From Paludibacteraceae bacterium (GTDB lineage: Bacteria > Bacteroidota > Bacteroidia > Bacteroidales > Paludibacteraceae), in assembly GCA_017461505.1 (NCBI GenBank), contig JAFTXV010000011.1, positions 248,001-312,000 of the forward strand: a stretch of DNA of 64,000 nucleotides, written 5' to 3'. The notes below the pieces were generated by a model. It saw only the letters and a list, made by a program, of their open reading frames with translations, searched no databases and had not been told where the DNA came from. Of this stretch, positions 42,280 through 52,332 are shown piece after piece. Positions within the stretch are counted from its first letter, which is position 1. Each line of letters starts with the position of its first letter. A program made the translations under genes and the position numbers.

Positions 42280-43203
42280 ATGAATATGAACAGATTGCAA
42301 ATATCCCTCTCTGGCATCACCCTCGCCAACCCTATCATCCCAGCATCGGGTACTTATGGTTTTGGCGATGAGTTTGCTGAGTTATACGATATCAACTGCC
42401 TTGGCGGTATCTCCTTCAAAGGTACTACCCGCGAGGCGCGCTATGGCAACCCATTGCCTCGTATTGCTGAGTGCGGCAATTATGGTATGATCAACGCTGT
42501 GGGACTCCAAAACCCTGGCGTAGAACATGTCATCGCCCACGAACTCCCTCGCCTCAAGAGCCACTACAACGGCTGCATCGTGGCAAATGTCAGCGGTTTC
42601 TCCGTGCAAGATTATGTAGAGACCTGCGCCCTACTCGACAAAGAACCTATCGACATCCTCGAGGTAAACATTTCCTGTCCTAATGTCCACAATGGCGGCA
42701 TGGCATTTGGTACGAGCCCAGAGGCAGCAGCCGAAGTCACGGCAGCCGTTAAAGCCGTGACTACCAAACCTGTATACATGAAGCTTTCGCCTAATGTGAC
42801 GGACATCGTAGCCATTGCCAAAGCTTGCGAAGCAACAGGAGCAGATGGTCTTTGCCTCATCAACACCGTACTTGGAATGCGCATTGACATCCGTCGTCGC
42901 CGTCCTGTGATAGCCAACCGCTATGGTGGTTATTCGGGTTCAGGCATCTTCCCACTTGCACTCCGTATGGTTAACCAAGTGGCATGTGCAACTTCGCTGC
43001 CTATCATCGGTTGTGGCGGTGTGAGTAGCGCAGAGGATGTGATTGAGATGATGATGGCAGGCGCAACAGCCGTAGAGATTGGCGCAGCCAACCTCACCAA
43101 CCCAATGGTAGCAAAAGAGATCGTAGATCGTTTGCCAGCCCTTATGGACGAACTGAAAATAGAAAAACTAACAGATATAATTGGAATAGTAAACCATGAA
43201 TAA
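42280..43203 (+). CDS. pyrD: Dihydroorotate dehydrogenase, class 1B catalytic subunit
   Basis: 307 aa. Oxidises dihydroorotate to orotate using FMN; with PyrK uses NAD+. [49 protein letters not shown] with catalytic Cys of the class 1B loop, and [19 protein letters not shown] (FMN phosphate) are visible. It overlaps pyrF by 8 bp. Confidence 0.95.
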   Translation: MNMNRLQISLSGITLANPIIPASGTYGFGDEFAELYDINCLGGISFKGTTREARYGNPLPRIAECGNYGMINAVGLQNPGVEHVIAHELPRLKSHYNGCIVANVSGFSVQDYVETCALLDKEPIDILEVNISCPNVHNGGMAFGTSPEAAAEVTAAVKAVTTKPVYMKLSPNVTDIVAIAKACEATGADGLCLINTVLGMRIDIRRRRPVIANRYGGYSGSGIFPLALRMVNQVACATSLPIIGCGGVSSAEDVIEMMMAGATAVEIGAANLTNPMVAKEIVDRLPALMDELKIEKLTDIIGIVNHE

Positions 43204-43897
43204 AGATGTAATCATTGCATGCGATTTCGCTTCGGCAGAAGAGACCTATCGCTTCCTTGACAAGATGGGCGATGTAAAACCTTATGTAAAGATTGGTATG
43301 GAACTCTACTATGCAGAAGGTCCTGCTATCGTGCGCGAACTCAAACGCCGCGGACACAAGATCTTCCTCGATCTCAAGCTCCACGATATACCTAACACCG
43401 TCAAGAAAGCCATGTCCGTGCTCTCTCGCTTGGATGTGGACATGTGCAACCTCCACGCGGCAGGTACTATCGAAATGATGAAAGCTGCTGTTGAGGGTCT
43501 CACTCGCGAGGACGGCACTCGTCCTATCCTCTTGGCCGTTACCCAACTTACATCTACCAGCGAAGAGCGTATGCACAACGACCTCCTTATTCAAGGCAAT
43601 ATTGGCGATGTCGTAGTACATTATGCGAAGAACGCACAAGCTGCTGGCCTAGATGGCGTGGTTTGCTCTCCACTCGAAGCAGGTATGGTGAAAGAGGCAT
43701 GCGGTACTGATTTCTACACGGTTACTCCAGGAATCCGCTTTGCAGACGGCGTAGTGGGCGATCAAGTGCGAATCACCACTCCAGCCAAAGCCCGCGAGAT
43801 TGGCTCTGACTTCATCGTTGTGGGTCGCCCAATCACCGCTGCCGAAGACCCAGTTGCCGCCTACCAACGCTGCGTCAGAGAATTTTGTAAAGATTAA
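43196..43897 (+). CDS. pyrF: Orotidine 5'-phosphate decarboxylase
   Basis: 233 aa. Makes UMP from [12 protein letters not shown], the catalytic [16 protein letters not shown] with Lys-x-Asp..., and [14 protein letters not shown] are the family motifs. Start overlaps the pyrD stop, so coupled. Length typical of bacterial PyrF. Confidence 0.95.
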   Translation: MNKDVIIACDFASAEETYRFLDKMGDVKPYVKIGMELYYAEGPAIVRELKRRGHKIFLDLKLHDIPNTVKKAMSVLSRLDVDMCNLHAAGTIEMMKAAVEGLTREDGTRPILLAVTQLTSTSEERMHNDLLIQGNIGDVVVHYAKNAQAAGLDGVVCSPLEAGMVKEACGTDFYTVTPGIRFADGVVGDQVRITTPAKAREIGSDFIVVGRPITAAEDPVAAYQRCVREFCKD

Positions 43898-43915
43898 CAA
43901 TTAATATTTTAAATT

Positions 43916-44287
43916 ATGGAAGAGTTCTTTTTTATTGGAATCGTACTTGTCATTTCAGGTGTTTTACAAATTATATTGTTTTTCAAAATATGGGGAATGT
44001 GCAATGACATTCGAGAGTTAAGAAATAAGTTTTCACCTGAAAAAAAATCACCTACGGAGATTAATGATATAGATGCATGGATAAATGGTGAAGAAAATTT
44101 AAAAAAGGAAAACGAAGAAGATGAGTATGTAGTTGGGGCTGAGGTCTCTGTTATGGTAAATAAACACGGAGTACAAATGGGGGATGTATTGATAATTACT
44201 AAAGTGTCAAAGGATATGGTCACATGCTCTATGAATGGTAAGACCATAGGAAAGTTTAGCAAGGACGAATTATTTCTTATAAAATAG
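43916..44287 (+). CDS. Single-pass membrane protein of unknown function in pyr operon
   Basis: 123 aa. One N-terminal membrane helix (FFIGIVLVISGVLQIILFFK), a charged Lys/Glu-rich linker, and a C-terminal SH3-like beta domain (VGAEVSVMVNKHGVQMGDVL, VTCSMNGKTIGKFSKDELF). AT-rich with codon use unlike pyrF and pyrE on either side, suggesting late insertion. It does not resemble a pyrimidine enzyme. Confidence 0.75.
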   Translation: MEEFFFIGIVLVISGVLQIILFFKIWGMCNDIRELRNKFSPEKKSPTEINDIDAWINGEENLKKENEEDEYVVGAEVSVMVNKHGVQMGDVLIITKVSKDMVTCSMNGKTIGKFSKDELFLIK

Positions 44288-44356
44288 AAATAGTAAGTTT
44301 GACAAAATCTTTTGAATTGAATAAAAAAACTTTGAAACATTGAAACTTTGAATATA

Positions 44357-44986
44357 ATGAAAAAAACAATCGCCGAAGACTTGCTCAAAATCAAAGCCGT
44401 CTTCCTCCGTCCAAACGAGCCATTCACATGGGCTAGTGGTATCAAGAGTCCTATCTATTGCGACAACCGTCTCACCCTCAGCGACACACAAGTGCGCAAC
44501 GATGTAGAGAACGGCCTCGCAGCATTGATAAAAGAGCATTATCCCGAGGCAGAGGTACTTATGGGTACTTCCACCGCAGGTATCGCTCACGCAGCTATCA
44601 CCGCTACTATCCTCAACCTGCCCATGGGGTATGTACGCAGTGGCGCAAAGGACCATGGCCGTGGCAACCAGATTGAAGGCAAACTCCTTCCTGGTCAGAA
44701 AGTCGTTGTGGTAGAAGACCTTATCTCTACTGGCGGTAGTTGTATTGAGGTGGTGAACGTCCTCCGCGAAGCAGGTGCAGATGTACTTGGTATCGTCAGC
44801 ATCTTTACCTATGGCATGAAGAAAGGTCTTGAGCGATTGGCAGCAGCTGAAGTAAAGAATGTTAGTCTTTGCGACCTCGACACCCTCGTTGAGGTAGCAG
44901 CAGACAAAGCATACATCGCTCCTGAAGACAAAGAGCGCTTAATCCAATTCCGCAACAACCCTTCCGACGAAAGTTGGATGCTTTGA
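44357..44986 (+). CDS. pyrE: Orotate phosphoribosyltransferase
   Basis: 209 aa. Transfers phosphoribose from PRPP to orotate. [16 protein letters not shown] (substrate loop), [11 protein letters not shown] and the PRPP loop [18 protein letters not shown] are clear. ATG 44357 is chosen over the TTG at 44348. The region upstream (44305-44355) has three ACTTTGAA-like 8-mers. The stop runs directly into a mini-hairpin spacer before pyrB. Confidence 0.95.
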   Translation: MKKTIAEDLLKIKAVFLRPNEPFTWASGIKSPIYCDNRLTLSDTQVRNDVENGLAALIKEHYPEAEVLMGTSTAGIAHAAITATILNLPMGYVRSGAKDHGRGNQIEGKLLPGQKVVVVEDLISTGGSCIEVVNVLREAGADVLGIVSIFTYGMKKGLERLAAAEVKNVSLCDLDTLVEVAADKAYIAPEDKERLIQFRNNPSDESWML

Positions 44987-45150
44987 GTGCCGAAGGCACG
45001 AAAAGTGGTCGCCTTTGGCGACGTAAGTGGTCTTCGACGTAAATTACGTGAAACCATCAACGTGAGCGCAGCGAAACCGTTTTTGTGAACAAAGTGAACC
45101 ACTTTCGTGAAGCGCAGCGAAACCAATAACGTGAGTAAAACGAACAACAT
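44987..45150. repeat. Mini-hairpin spacer between pyrE and pyrB
   Basis: Triloop hairpins GTGCC-GAA-GGCAC (44987-44999), GTCGCC-TTT-GGCGAC (45008-45022), ACGTA-AAT-TACGT (45037-45049), then GTGAGCGCAGCGAAACC, GTGAACAAAGTGAACC and similar short units. Same family as 46204-46360 and 58813-59000. Confidence 0.9.
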
Positions 45151-46203
45151 ATGAGACATTTAATTGATTCCGTGGATTTAACCACAGCCGAGGTAGATGT
45201 GATCATCAACCGCGCATTGGATATCATTAATAATAAAGAGATGTACGCCGAGGCTTGCCATGGCAAGAAACTCGCTACACTCTTTTACGAACCTAGCACT
45301 CGTACCCGCCTCAGCTTCACAGCTGCTATGATGGAGTTGGGTGGTAATGTACTTGGCTTTTCTGATGCTAAGAGCAGTAGCGTAAGCAAAGGCGAGACAG
45401 TAGCTGATACCATTCGTGTAGTCAGCTCTTTTGCCGACATCATCGCTATGCGTCACTACAAAGAGGGCTCTCCTCGTGTAGCTAGCGAGTTTAGCCGTAT
45501 TCCTATCATCAACGCTGGCGATGGCGGACACGCGCACCCTACACAAACGCTGACCGATCTGCTCACTATCCGTCGTGAGTTAGGGCATTTTGACCACCTT
45601 ACCATTGGTCTTTGTGGCGACCTCAAGTATGGTCGTACTGTCCATTCGCTCATCAAAGCAATGAAACGTTATGAGGGCGTACATTTCGTACTTATATCTC
45701 CAGAAGAGCTTCGTTTGCCAGATTACATGAAGCATGAGTTAGGAGACAACTACAGCGAATATTCTACTATCGAAGAGGCTATGCCATTGCTCGATGTCCT
45801 TTATATGACACGCGTACAACAAGAGCGTTTTGCTGACCAAGCGGAGTATGAACGTCTCAAAGATGCCTTTATCCTTGATACCGAGAAGATGGCATTAGGT
45901 AAAGAGTCTATGATTGTTCTCCATCCACTGCCACGTGTGAATGAAATCACTGTGGACGTGGACAAAGACCCACGTGCCGCTTACTTCCGTCAAGTGGAGA
46001 ATGGTAAATATGTCCGTATGGCACTTATCTACACTTTGCTCTCATGGAAAGATGCCGAAGAGTCGCACAAGGTGGACACTTTCCTTACTGACCAACTCTG
46101 TAGTAATGACCGCTGTATCGTAACTACCGAACCTGTGGAGCGTAAAGCATACACCGACAAAGAAGGAGTTGTACGCTGCTATTACTGCGACCACGCACTT
46201 TGA
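45151..46203 (+). CDS. pyrB: Aspartate carbamoyltransferase with PyrI-like zinc ribbon
   Basis: 350 aa; a normal catalytic chain is about 305. The ATCase core is complete: [20 protein letters not shown] (carbamoyl phosphate), [21 protein letters not shown]. The last 35 residues hold C317, C322, C343, C346 in the pattern C-x4-C-x20-C-x2-C, matching the zinc domain of the regulatory chain PyrI (C-x4-C-x23-C-x2-C) without its nucleotide-binding domain. No separate pyrI gene was found here. The ribbon may hold catalytic trimers together, or be a remnant of a PyrB-PyrI fusion. Confidence 0.92.
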   Translation: MRHLIDSVDLTTAEVDVIINRALDIINNKEMYAEACHGKKLATLFYEPSTRTRLSFTAAMMELGGNVLGFSDAKSSSVSKGETVADTIRVVSSFADIIAMRHYKEGSPRVASEFSRIPIINAGDGGHAHPTQTLTDLLTIRRELGHFDHLTIGLCGDLKYGRTVHSLIKAMKRYEGVHFVLISPEELRLPDYMKHELGDNYSEYSTIEEAMPLLDVLYMTRVQQERFADQAEYERLKDAFILDTEKMALGKESMIVLHPLPRVNEITVDVDKDPRAAYFRQVENGKYVRMALIYTLLSWKDAEESHKVDTFLTDQLCSNDRCIVTTEPVERKAYTDKEGVVRCYYCDHAL

Positions 46204-46380
46204 GTGCCAAAGGCACGAAAAGTGGTCGCCTCTGGCGACGTAAGTGGTCTTCGACGAAAGTGGCTAAAGCGAGAGTGGTCTTCGACGTAAATTACGTGAA
46301 ACCATCAACGTGAGCGCAGCGAAACCATTTTCGTGAACGAAGTGAACCAATAACGTTTAATATATTAAACTCGATAAAAT
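46204..46380. repeat. Mini-hairpin spacer between pyrB and guaB
   Basis: GTGCC-AAA-GGCAC (46204-46216), GTCGCC-TCT-GGCGAC (46225-46239), another ACGTA-AAT-TACGT unit and GTGAACGAAGTGAACC-like units. Homologous in order to the pyrE-pyrB spacer, with different loops. Confidence 0.9.
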
Positions 46381-47844
46381 ATGAATTCTCGAATCTTAAA
46401 CGAAGGCCTCACATTTGATGATGTGTTGCTTGTCCCAGCCTATTCAGAGGTCCTTCCTCGTGAAGTGGACCTCAAGTGCCAATTCTCCCGCAATATCCGC
46501 CTGAATATCCCAGTGGTATCGGCAGCTATGGACACCGTTACCGAGTCCAAGATGGCTATTGCTATCGCTCGTGAAGGAGGTATTGGCGTTATTCACAAAA
46601 ACATGTCTATCGCTGCACAAGCAGCCGAAGTACGCCGTGTGAAACGTGCTGAGAACGGACTCATTTCTGATCCTATCACCATCACCGCTGAGCAAACCGT
46701 GGGCGATGCTGAGCAACTCATGCACGACAACCATATCGGTGGTATTCCTGTAGTAGATGCAGAGAACAATCTCGTAGGTATCGTTACCAACCGTGACCTC
46801 CGCTTCGAAACCGATTATTCACGCAAAATCGGCGAAGTGATGACCAGCGAGAACCTCATCACTATCAGTTCTACTGAAAATGAAGTCATTATGGCTGCGC
46901 TTCAAGCGCATAAGGTGGAAAAACTACCTGTAGTGGATAAAGATGGTAAACTCGTAGGTCTCGTAACCTATAAGGACATTACCAAACTCAAAGACTTCCC
47001 TAACGCGTGCAAAGACGCTAAAGGTCGTCTCCGCTGTGCGGCAGGTGTGGGTATCACCCCAGACTTCATGGACCGCGTAGCTGCATTATATAAAGAAGGT
47101 GTAGATGCTATCGTTCTTGATTCTGCACACGGTCACTCTAAGAATATCGTTAATGCACTCCGTACTATCAAGTCCACTTACCCTGATTTAGAGGTGGTGG
47201 TAGGTAATATCGCTACTGCTGAAGCAGCCAAGTACCTCGTAGAGAACGGCGCTGACGGCGTGAAGGTAGGTATCGGTCCTGGTAGTATCTGTACTACCCG
47301 TATCATCGCAGGTGTAGGTGTTCCACAACTCACGGCTATCTTCGAAGTGGCAGAAGCATTGAAGGGTACAGGTGTACCAATGATTGCCGATGGTGGCTTG
47401 CGCTATTCTGGCGACGTGGTGAAAGCCCTCGCTGCTGGCGGCAACTGCGTAATGTGCGGCTCTATGTTTGCTGGTACCGAAGAAGCTCCTGGCGATACCA
47501 TCATCTACAACGGTCGTAAGTTCAAATCATATCGAGGCATGGGTTCTATCGATGCTATGAAAGCTGGTTCAGCAGACCGCTACTTCCAAGGCAAAGAGAC
47601 CAACATCAACAAACTTGTACCAGAAGGCATCGTAGGTCGCGTACCTTACAAAGGTAATGTCAGCGAAACGATCTACCAACTCATGGGCGGTCTTCGTTCG
47701 GGTATGGGCTATGTCGGAGCCCATAACATTGCCGAACTGCAACAGGCCAAATTTGTTCGTGTTACAGCCGCAGGTATGACCGAGAGCCACCCACACGACA
47801 TCACCATCACCAGTGAAACTCCAAACTATACTCGTGGCCAATAA
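46381..47844 (+). CDS. guaB: IMP dehydrogenase
   Basis: 487 aa. Oxidises IMP to [20 protein letters not shown], two CBS domains (about residues 90-205, e.g. [20 protein letters not shown]), catalytic loop [18 protein letters not shown], and [12 protein letters not shown]. Supplies XMP to the unusual GuaA just downstream. Length and motifs standard. Confidence 0.97.
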   Translation: MNSRILNEGLTFDDVLLVPAYSEVLPREVDLKCQFSRNIRLNIPVVSAAMDTVTESKMAIAIAREGGIGVIHKNMSIAAQAAEVRRVKRAENGLISDPITITAEQTVGDAEQLMHDNHIGGIPVVDAENNLVGIVTNRDLRFETDYSRKIGEVMTSENLITISSTENEVIMAALQAHKVEKLPVVDKDGKLVGLVTYKDITKLKDFPNACKDAKGRLRCAAGVGITPDFMDRVAALYKEGVDAIVLDSAHGHSKNIVNALRTIKSTYPDLEVVVGNIATAEAAKYLVENGADGVKVGIGPGSICTTRIIAGVGVPQLTAIFEVAEALKGTGVPMIADGGLRYSGDVVKALAAGGNCVMCGSMFAGTEEAPGDTIIYNGRKFKSYRGMGSIDAMKAGSADRYFQGKETNINKLVPEGIVGRVPYKGNVSETIYQLMGGLRSGMGYVGAHNIAELQQAKFVRVTAAGMTESHPHDITITSETPNYTRGQ

Positions 47845-47875
47845 ACAATACTACACAATACTAAACAATACATAT

Positions 47876-49144
47876 ATGCAGAAAATTATTATTCTTGATC
47901 TTGGTTCGCACACTACCCAACTTATTGGACGTCGCGTGCGCGAATTAGATACTTTCTGCGAGGTTTTACCTTACAACAAGTATCCCGAAGATGACAAAGA
48001 AGTCATCGGTCTTATCCTTTCTGGAGATAAAGACTCAGTGGAAGAGCCTCAAGCACTCCAAGACACTCTCAGCCGCTTCTGCAGCTGTATCCCTGTTCTT
48101 AACATTGCTAAAGGCGAGCAACCTACAGTAGAGGAGCTCCGTCCCTTCGTGCTTGACACCTGCCATAGCGCACAGGATTGGACTCCAGCTAACTTTGTAG
48201 AGACTACCGTTGCGCAACTCAAAGAGCAAATTGGTAATGAGCGCGTTATCCTTGCCCTCTCTGGTGGCGTGGATAGTTCTATTACAGCCGTTTTGCTTAA
48301 TCGCGCTATTGGCGACCAACTCACATGTATCTTTGTGGACCATGGTTTGCTCCGCAAAAACGAGTTCGAAAACGTGCTCCGCGACTACGAATGTCTCGGC
48401 CTCAATGTGATTGGTGTGGACGCTAAACAACGCTTCTATAGCGACCTCGCTGGTGTGACTGATCCAGAACAAAAACGTAAGATTATCGGTCGTGACTTCA
48501 TCCAAGTATTCGATGAGGAAGCTAAGAAGATTACCGATGCAAAGTGGCTTGGTCAAGGTACTATTTACCCAGATATCATCGAGTCAATCAACCACTCAGG
48601 TAAGGTCATCAAGAGCCACCACAACGTAGGTGGTCTGCCTAAAGAAATGAATCTCAAACTCTGCGAACCACTTAAGCTCCTCTTCAAAGATGAGGTACGT
48701 CGTATTGGTCGTTATATGGGTGTACCTGAGCACCTTATCACTCGTCACCCATTCCCAGGTCCAGGTCTTGGTGTACGTATCTTGGGCGATATCACCCCAG
48801 AGAAAGTGCATATCCTTCAAGAGGCAGATGCAATCTTTGTGGACATGCTCCGCGAATGGAAAGATGAGAACGGTGTCAGCTTATACAACAAGGTATGGCA
48901 AGCAGGTGCTATTCTTTTGAGCACCGTACGCAGTACTGGTATGAAGGGCGACACTCGTACTTACGAACATCCAGTGGCACTCCGCGCTGTACTCTCCGTG
49001 GATGCAATGACAGCCGACTGGGCACGTATTCCATACGAGTTCTTGGCTAAGTGCAGCAACGAGATTATCAACAAGGTACAAGGTGTCAACCGCGTTTGCT
49101 ATGACATCTCTGCAAAACCACCCGCAACAATTGAGTGGGAGTAA
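47876..49144 (+). CDS. guaA: GMP synthase with truncated glutaminase domain
   Basis: 422 aa; ordinary GuaA is about 510-525. The ATP-pyrophosphatase half is complete ([10 protein letters not shown] at residues 127-135, [46 protein letters not shown]) and the dimerisation C-terminus ends KPPATIEWE. The class I glutaminase half begins normally ([20 protein letters not shown]) but the nucleophile motif G-I-C-Y-G is N-I-A-K-G (A78), and about 90 residues that should carry the catalytic His and Glu are missing. Glutamine hydrolysis is therefore predicted to be lost; free ammonia or another amidotransferase must supply nitrogen. Start 47876 follows the family N-terminus. Confidence 0.93.
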   Translation: MQKIIILDLGSHTTQLIGRRVRELDTFCEVLPYNKYPEDDKEVIGLILSGDKDSVEEPQALQDTLSRFCSCIPVLNIAKGEQPTVEELRPFVLDTCHSAQDWTPANFVETTVAQLKEQIGNERVILALSGGVDSSITAVLLNRAIGDQLTCIFVDHGLLRKNEFENVLRDYECLGLNVIGVDAKQRFYSDLAGVTDPEQKRKIIGRDFIQVFDEEAKKITDAKWLGQGTIYPDIIESINHSGKVIKSHHNVGGLPKEMNLKLCEPLKLLFKDEVRRIGRYMGVPEHLITRHPFPGPGLGVRILGDITPEKVHILQEADAIFVDMLREWKDENGVSLYNKVWQAGAILLSTVRSTGMKGDTRTYEHPVALRAVLSVDAMTADWARIPYEFLAKCSNEIINKVQGVNRVCYDISAKPPATIEWE

Positions 49145-49217
49145 TCCCTATAAAGACCGCTTTGCTGTTGGATTTTTAGATAGAAGTGGGACAATAATCC
49201 TGCTTTGAAATACTATG

Positions 49218-49257
49218 ATACTCGCCCAGTTCTGTGTGGACTGGGCGAGTATTTTGA
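49218..49257 (+). terminator. Terminator of pyr-gua operon
   Basis: 13-bp perfect stem: ATACTCGCCCAGT (49218-49230) and ACTGGGCGAGTAT (49240-49252), 9-nt loop, then TTTTG. Confidence 0.9.
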
Positions 49258-49514
49258 CGGAATAGAGTCTTAAGCAGTAGATAGTTTGAAGACTTTGGCG
49301 AGTGAGAATGTTAATCTCCTTTGTCGAAAAATTTGCCTTAAGTAAACAACATAACTTTATCATTTTTTCATTATACATTATTAATACAGAGTCATGTTTA
49401 ATATTCGAGAACGCGCACGAGAGTATGCGTTCTATTGTTATTTGCTATCTTGGTAACAGAATGGGATAAAAATGAGTGAATTTGTACAAAAAATAGTTCC
49501 AAATGTATGAAAAA
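49258..49514. other. Intergenic region after guaA terminator
   Basis: AT-rich DNA without a supported gene or recognised repeat; separates the nucleotide operon from the AraC-regulated cluster. Confidence 0.5.
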
Positions 49515-49546
49515 TTTGTTGGTTCGCTAAAATTAAACTACTTTTG
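49515..49546 (+). promoter_or_regulatory. Promoter upstream of AraC-like gene
   Basis: TTTG (49515-49518), 20-bp spacer, TACTTTTG (49539-49546); leaves a leader of about 120 nt to the ATG at 49675. Confidence 0.7.
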
Positions 49547-49674
49547 CGGCGTAAAACAAAAAGAGGAATAACATCGTTTTTTGAGAGTGAAGAAGTTTGG
49601 GACAGAAAAAAAACGGAGATGGGATTGACAAACAAAGATGGTGATGAATGGGTGGATAAAATATAACATACCAT

Positions 49675-50583
49675 ATGGCTCTAACAAAACAAACTATAAT
49701 GGACATATCGCGGTTGTCTGCCAGCAGATACCGCAATATGACGGGAACGCTCTGCATCAATGACGATGTCATTGTGCTCGAAAAGACCCACTCGCTGTTC
49801 AACCGCAATATTACATTTCAACTCAATCATGTTTGCGCTGCACTGATTAGAAGGGGCTGTGCTAATTTTCTTGTGGATGACACTGAATATCACGTAAAGA
49901 AAAACGACCTCTTTGTGATTATTCAGCAACAAGAAGTTCGCAAACTCAGTCAATCAGATGATTTTGAAGCGCATGTACTACTCATGTCACGCGAGTATAT
50001 TGATGCACTGAATATACCTAATGCAGTTCAGTTATTCCAGCGTGCACAACGCGACCCAATTATTCATCTCAAAGGTGTAGACTTTGGGGTTTATTTGAAT
50101 TGTTGCAATACGCTAATCAGCACGCTACGTCATAGCGACAATCCGTTTCAAGAACAAATTGTTCGTCATATAATCAAAGCATATATGTATCGTTTGGCAT
50201 ATAACCTGCAATTAGACAACTATACACCTCAATCGCGCGAAGAGGATGTTTGTCTGCAATTTATACGCCTATTGGAGCAATACTACAGGGAGCAACATTC
50301 TGTGAGTTTCTACGCTCAAAAGATGAATCTTACGGCTCGATATGTATCATCTTGTGTAAAAACGATCACATCTAAAACAGCCATTGCGACCATCAATAGC
50401 ATGCTATTGCAGCATGCTCAACAAGCACTTAAAGAACGTAACAAAACGATTTCAGAAATCAGTTACGAATTAGGGTTTACTAATCCATCTGTATTTGGAA
50501 AATTCTTCCGAACACATATGCAGGTTGGACCGCGTGAATGGCGAGAGAACAATAGAGAATCGTCCGATCATGGAATAATCTAA
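49675..50583 (+). CDS. AraC-family transcriptional regulator
   Basis: 302 aa. N-terminal cupin-like sensor (about 1-150) and C-terminal double HTH: VSFYAQKMNLTARYVSSCVK and ISEISYELGFTNPSVFGKFF then RTHMQVGPREWRE. Stands 100 bp upstream of the acyl ligase gene in the same direction, so it is the likely regulator of the fatty-acid-type cluster. Such regulators in Bacteroidetes often respond to small organic ligands; none can be named here. Confidence 0.85.
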   Translation: MALTKQTIMDISRLSASRYRNMTGTLCINDDVIVLEKTHSLFNRNITFQLNHVCAALIRRGCANFLVDDTEYHVKKNDLFVIIQQQEVRKLSQSDDFEAHVLLMSREYIDALNIPNAVQLFQRAQRDPIIHLKGVDFGVYLNCCNTLISTLRHSDNPFQEQIVRHIIKAYMYRLAYNLQLDNYTPQSREEDVCLQFIRLLEQYYREQHSVSFYAQKMNLTARYVSSCVKTITSKTAIATINSMLLQHAQQALKERNKTISEISYELGFTNPSVFGKFFRTHMQVGPREWRENNRESSDHGII

Positions 50584-50681
50584 ACAATTTTACATAGTAT
50601 TTTATTTCAACTTTTTAGGTACAAAAAAACACTGTACCTACTCCTTTTGCGCACAATATTAACTTATAAAACTATATTTAT

Positions 50682-52325
50682 ATGGAAAAATTAACCAAAC
50701 ATTTCGAAAATGTTATCAAGAAGAATTGGGACAAACCCGCATTAAGCGACTATCAACTCAGTACCAAGACTTATGGCGAATTGGCACAACAGATTGCTAC
50801 GCTTCACCTGACATGGCAAGCCGCAGGATTGCAGTTAGGAGATAAGATAGCCTTGAATGCACGCAGTTGTAGCCACTGGGGCGAAGTGTTTATGGCTGCA
50901 CTGAGTGGCGGATACATCAGTGTGCAACTCTACAATGCATTTTTGCCAGCAGATGTGGAGCAACTGGTGAACCACTCAGATGCCAAAATACTCTATACCG
51001 AAAAGAAGTCATTTAAGGAAATGGACCTTCAGCGCATGCCTAATGTGCTAGCTATCATAGATACAGACACTTACGAAGTGTTAGCTGCTAAGCCCGTGTT
51101 TGAACATGCTTTGCTGCAAGCGCAAGAGCAGATGAAGCAATTGTATCCGTCGGGCATCTGCGCTGAAGATGTGGCATATCACCATCGCGATATGGATGAC
51201 GTATGCGCTATCATGTACACCTCTGGCTCCACAGGTAATCCCAAAGGCGTGATGCTTACGGCTCGCAATTTCAGTTGGAATGTCCACGAGTTCCAAAAAC
51301 TGCTCCCCTATCGTGCAGGCGAGAACTACGTCAGCATATTGCCTTACGCACATATCTTTGGTCTGTCGTGCGACTTGGTAACACCGCTATGTACGGGTAT
51401 GCATTCCGTTATTTTGGGTCGTATGCCTATCCCTGCGTTGCTGGAAGAGATGATGCGTACTTATCAACCAAAGATATTCTTAGCTGTGCCACTGGTGCTA
51501 TCGAAGTTCGTGGAGCATACTGTGGGTGTAGAGATGCAGAGCGAAGAGGGCAAGATGAAGCTGAAGGACTACGAACAATATCCCGAATACTGTGCTGCAC
51601 TTCGCGAGAAAGTTTTGGCTGCTTTGGGTGGACATATTGAGGCTTTTGCTACTGGTGGTGCTGCTATACCTCCTGCTATTGAGCAGTTGTTGGCTTTCCA
51701 AATAGGTATGCCATTCATCACGGGCTATGGTATGTCGGAGTGTGCGCCGTTGATTTCGCTGGGCGAAGTAGGCAAGTACAAAGCCAAGTCTTGCGGCGAA
51801 GTGCCTGCATCACTGGCTGTTCGCATTGACTCTACCGACCCAATGAATATCCCTGGCGAGGTGCAAGTGAAAGGTGACTGTGTGTTTGCTGGTTATTACA
51901 AGAATGATGATGCCACCCGCGCTGCATTTACGGAAGATGGTTGGTTCAAGACTGGGGACTTAGGCACCATAGATCAAGACCGCACACTGTTTTTGGTAGG
52001 ACGTTGCAAGAATATGTTACTCTCGTCCAACGGGCAGAATATCTATCCCGAAGAGATTGAAGTAGTACTCAACGCACAGCCATACATAGCAGAATCGGTA
52101 GTGGTACAACGCGACAATATCCTGCATGCACTCATTGTGCCTAACATCTCGCTCATGGATCAAGAGAATCTCGATGCGCAAGCGCTCAATGCTATCATGG
52201 AGGGTAATCTGCGCAACTTAAACACCAAACTACCACAATACTCACAAGTCAGCAGTTTTGAACTGCGCTTCGAGCCGTTTGCCAAGACGCCGAAAGGCAG
52301 TATCAGACGATTTATGTATAGTTAA
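50682..52325 (+). CDS. AMP-forming acyl-CoA/acyl-ACP ligase
   Basis: 547 aa ANL-superfamily enzyme activating a fatty acid with ATP. MYTSGSTGNPKGVML (AMP loop), ITGYGMSECAPLI, DGWFKTGDLGTID and the C-terminal KTPKGSIRRF with the catalytic Lys are all present. Leads the FabF-FabZ-FabG-FabI set, so it may load a starter acid onto CoA or the ACP. No signal peptide. Preceded by CTCCTTTTG, a weak promoter-like element near 50645. Confidence 0.9.
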   Translation: MEKLTKHFENVIKKNWDKPALSDYQLSTKTYGELAQQIATLHLTWQAAGLQLGDKIALNARSCSHWGEVFMAALSGGYISVQLYNAFLPADVEQLVNHSDAKILYTEKKSFKEMDLQRMPNVLAIIDTDTYEVLAAKPVFEHALLQAQEQMKQLYPSGICAEDVAYHHRDMDDVCAIMYTSGSTGNPKGVMLTARNFSWNVHEFQKLLPYRAGENYVSILPYAHIFGLSCDLVTPLCTGMHSVILGRMPIPALLEEMMRTYQPKIFLAVPLVLSKFVEHTVGVEMQSEEGKMKLKDYEQYPEYCAALREKVLAALGGHIEAFATGGAAIPPAIEQLLAFQIGMPFITGYGMSECAPLISLGEVGKYKAKSCGEVPASLAVRIDSTDPMNIPGEVQVKGDCVFAGYYKNDDATRAAFTEDGWFKTGDLGTIDQDRTLFLVGRCKNMLLSSNGQNIYPEEIEVVLNAQPYIAESVVVQRDNILHALIVPNISLMDQENLDAQALNAIMEGNLRNLNTKLPQYSQVSSFELRFEPFAKTPKGSIRRFMYS

Positions 52326-52332
52326 TCAAGCA

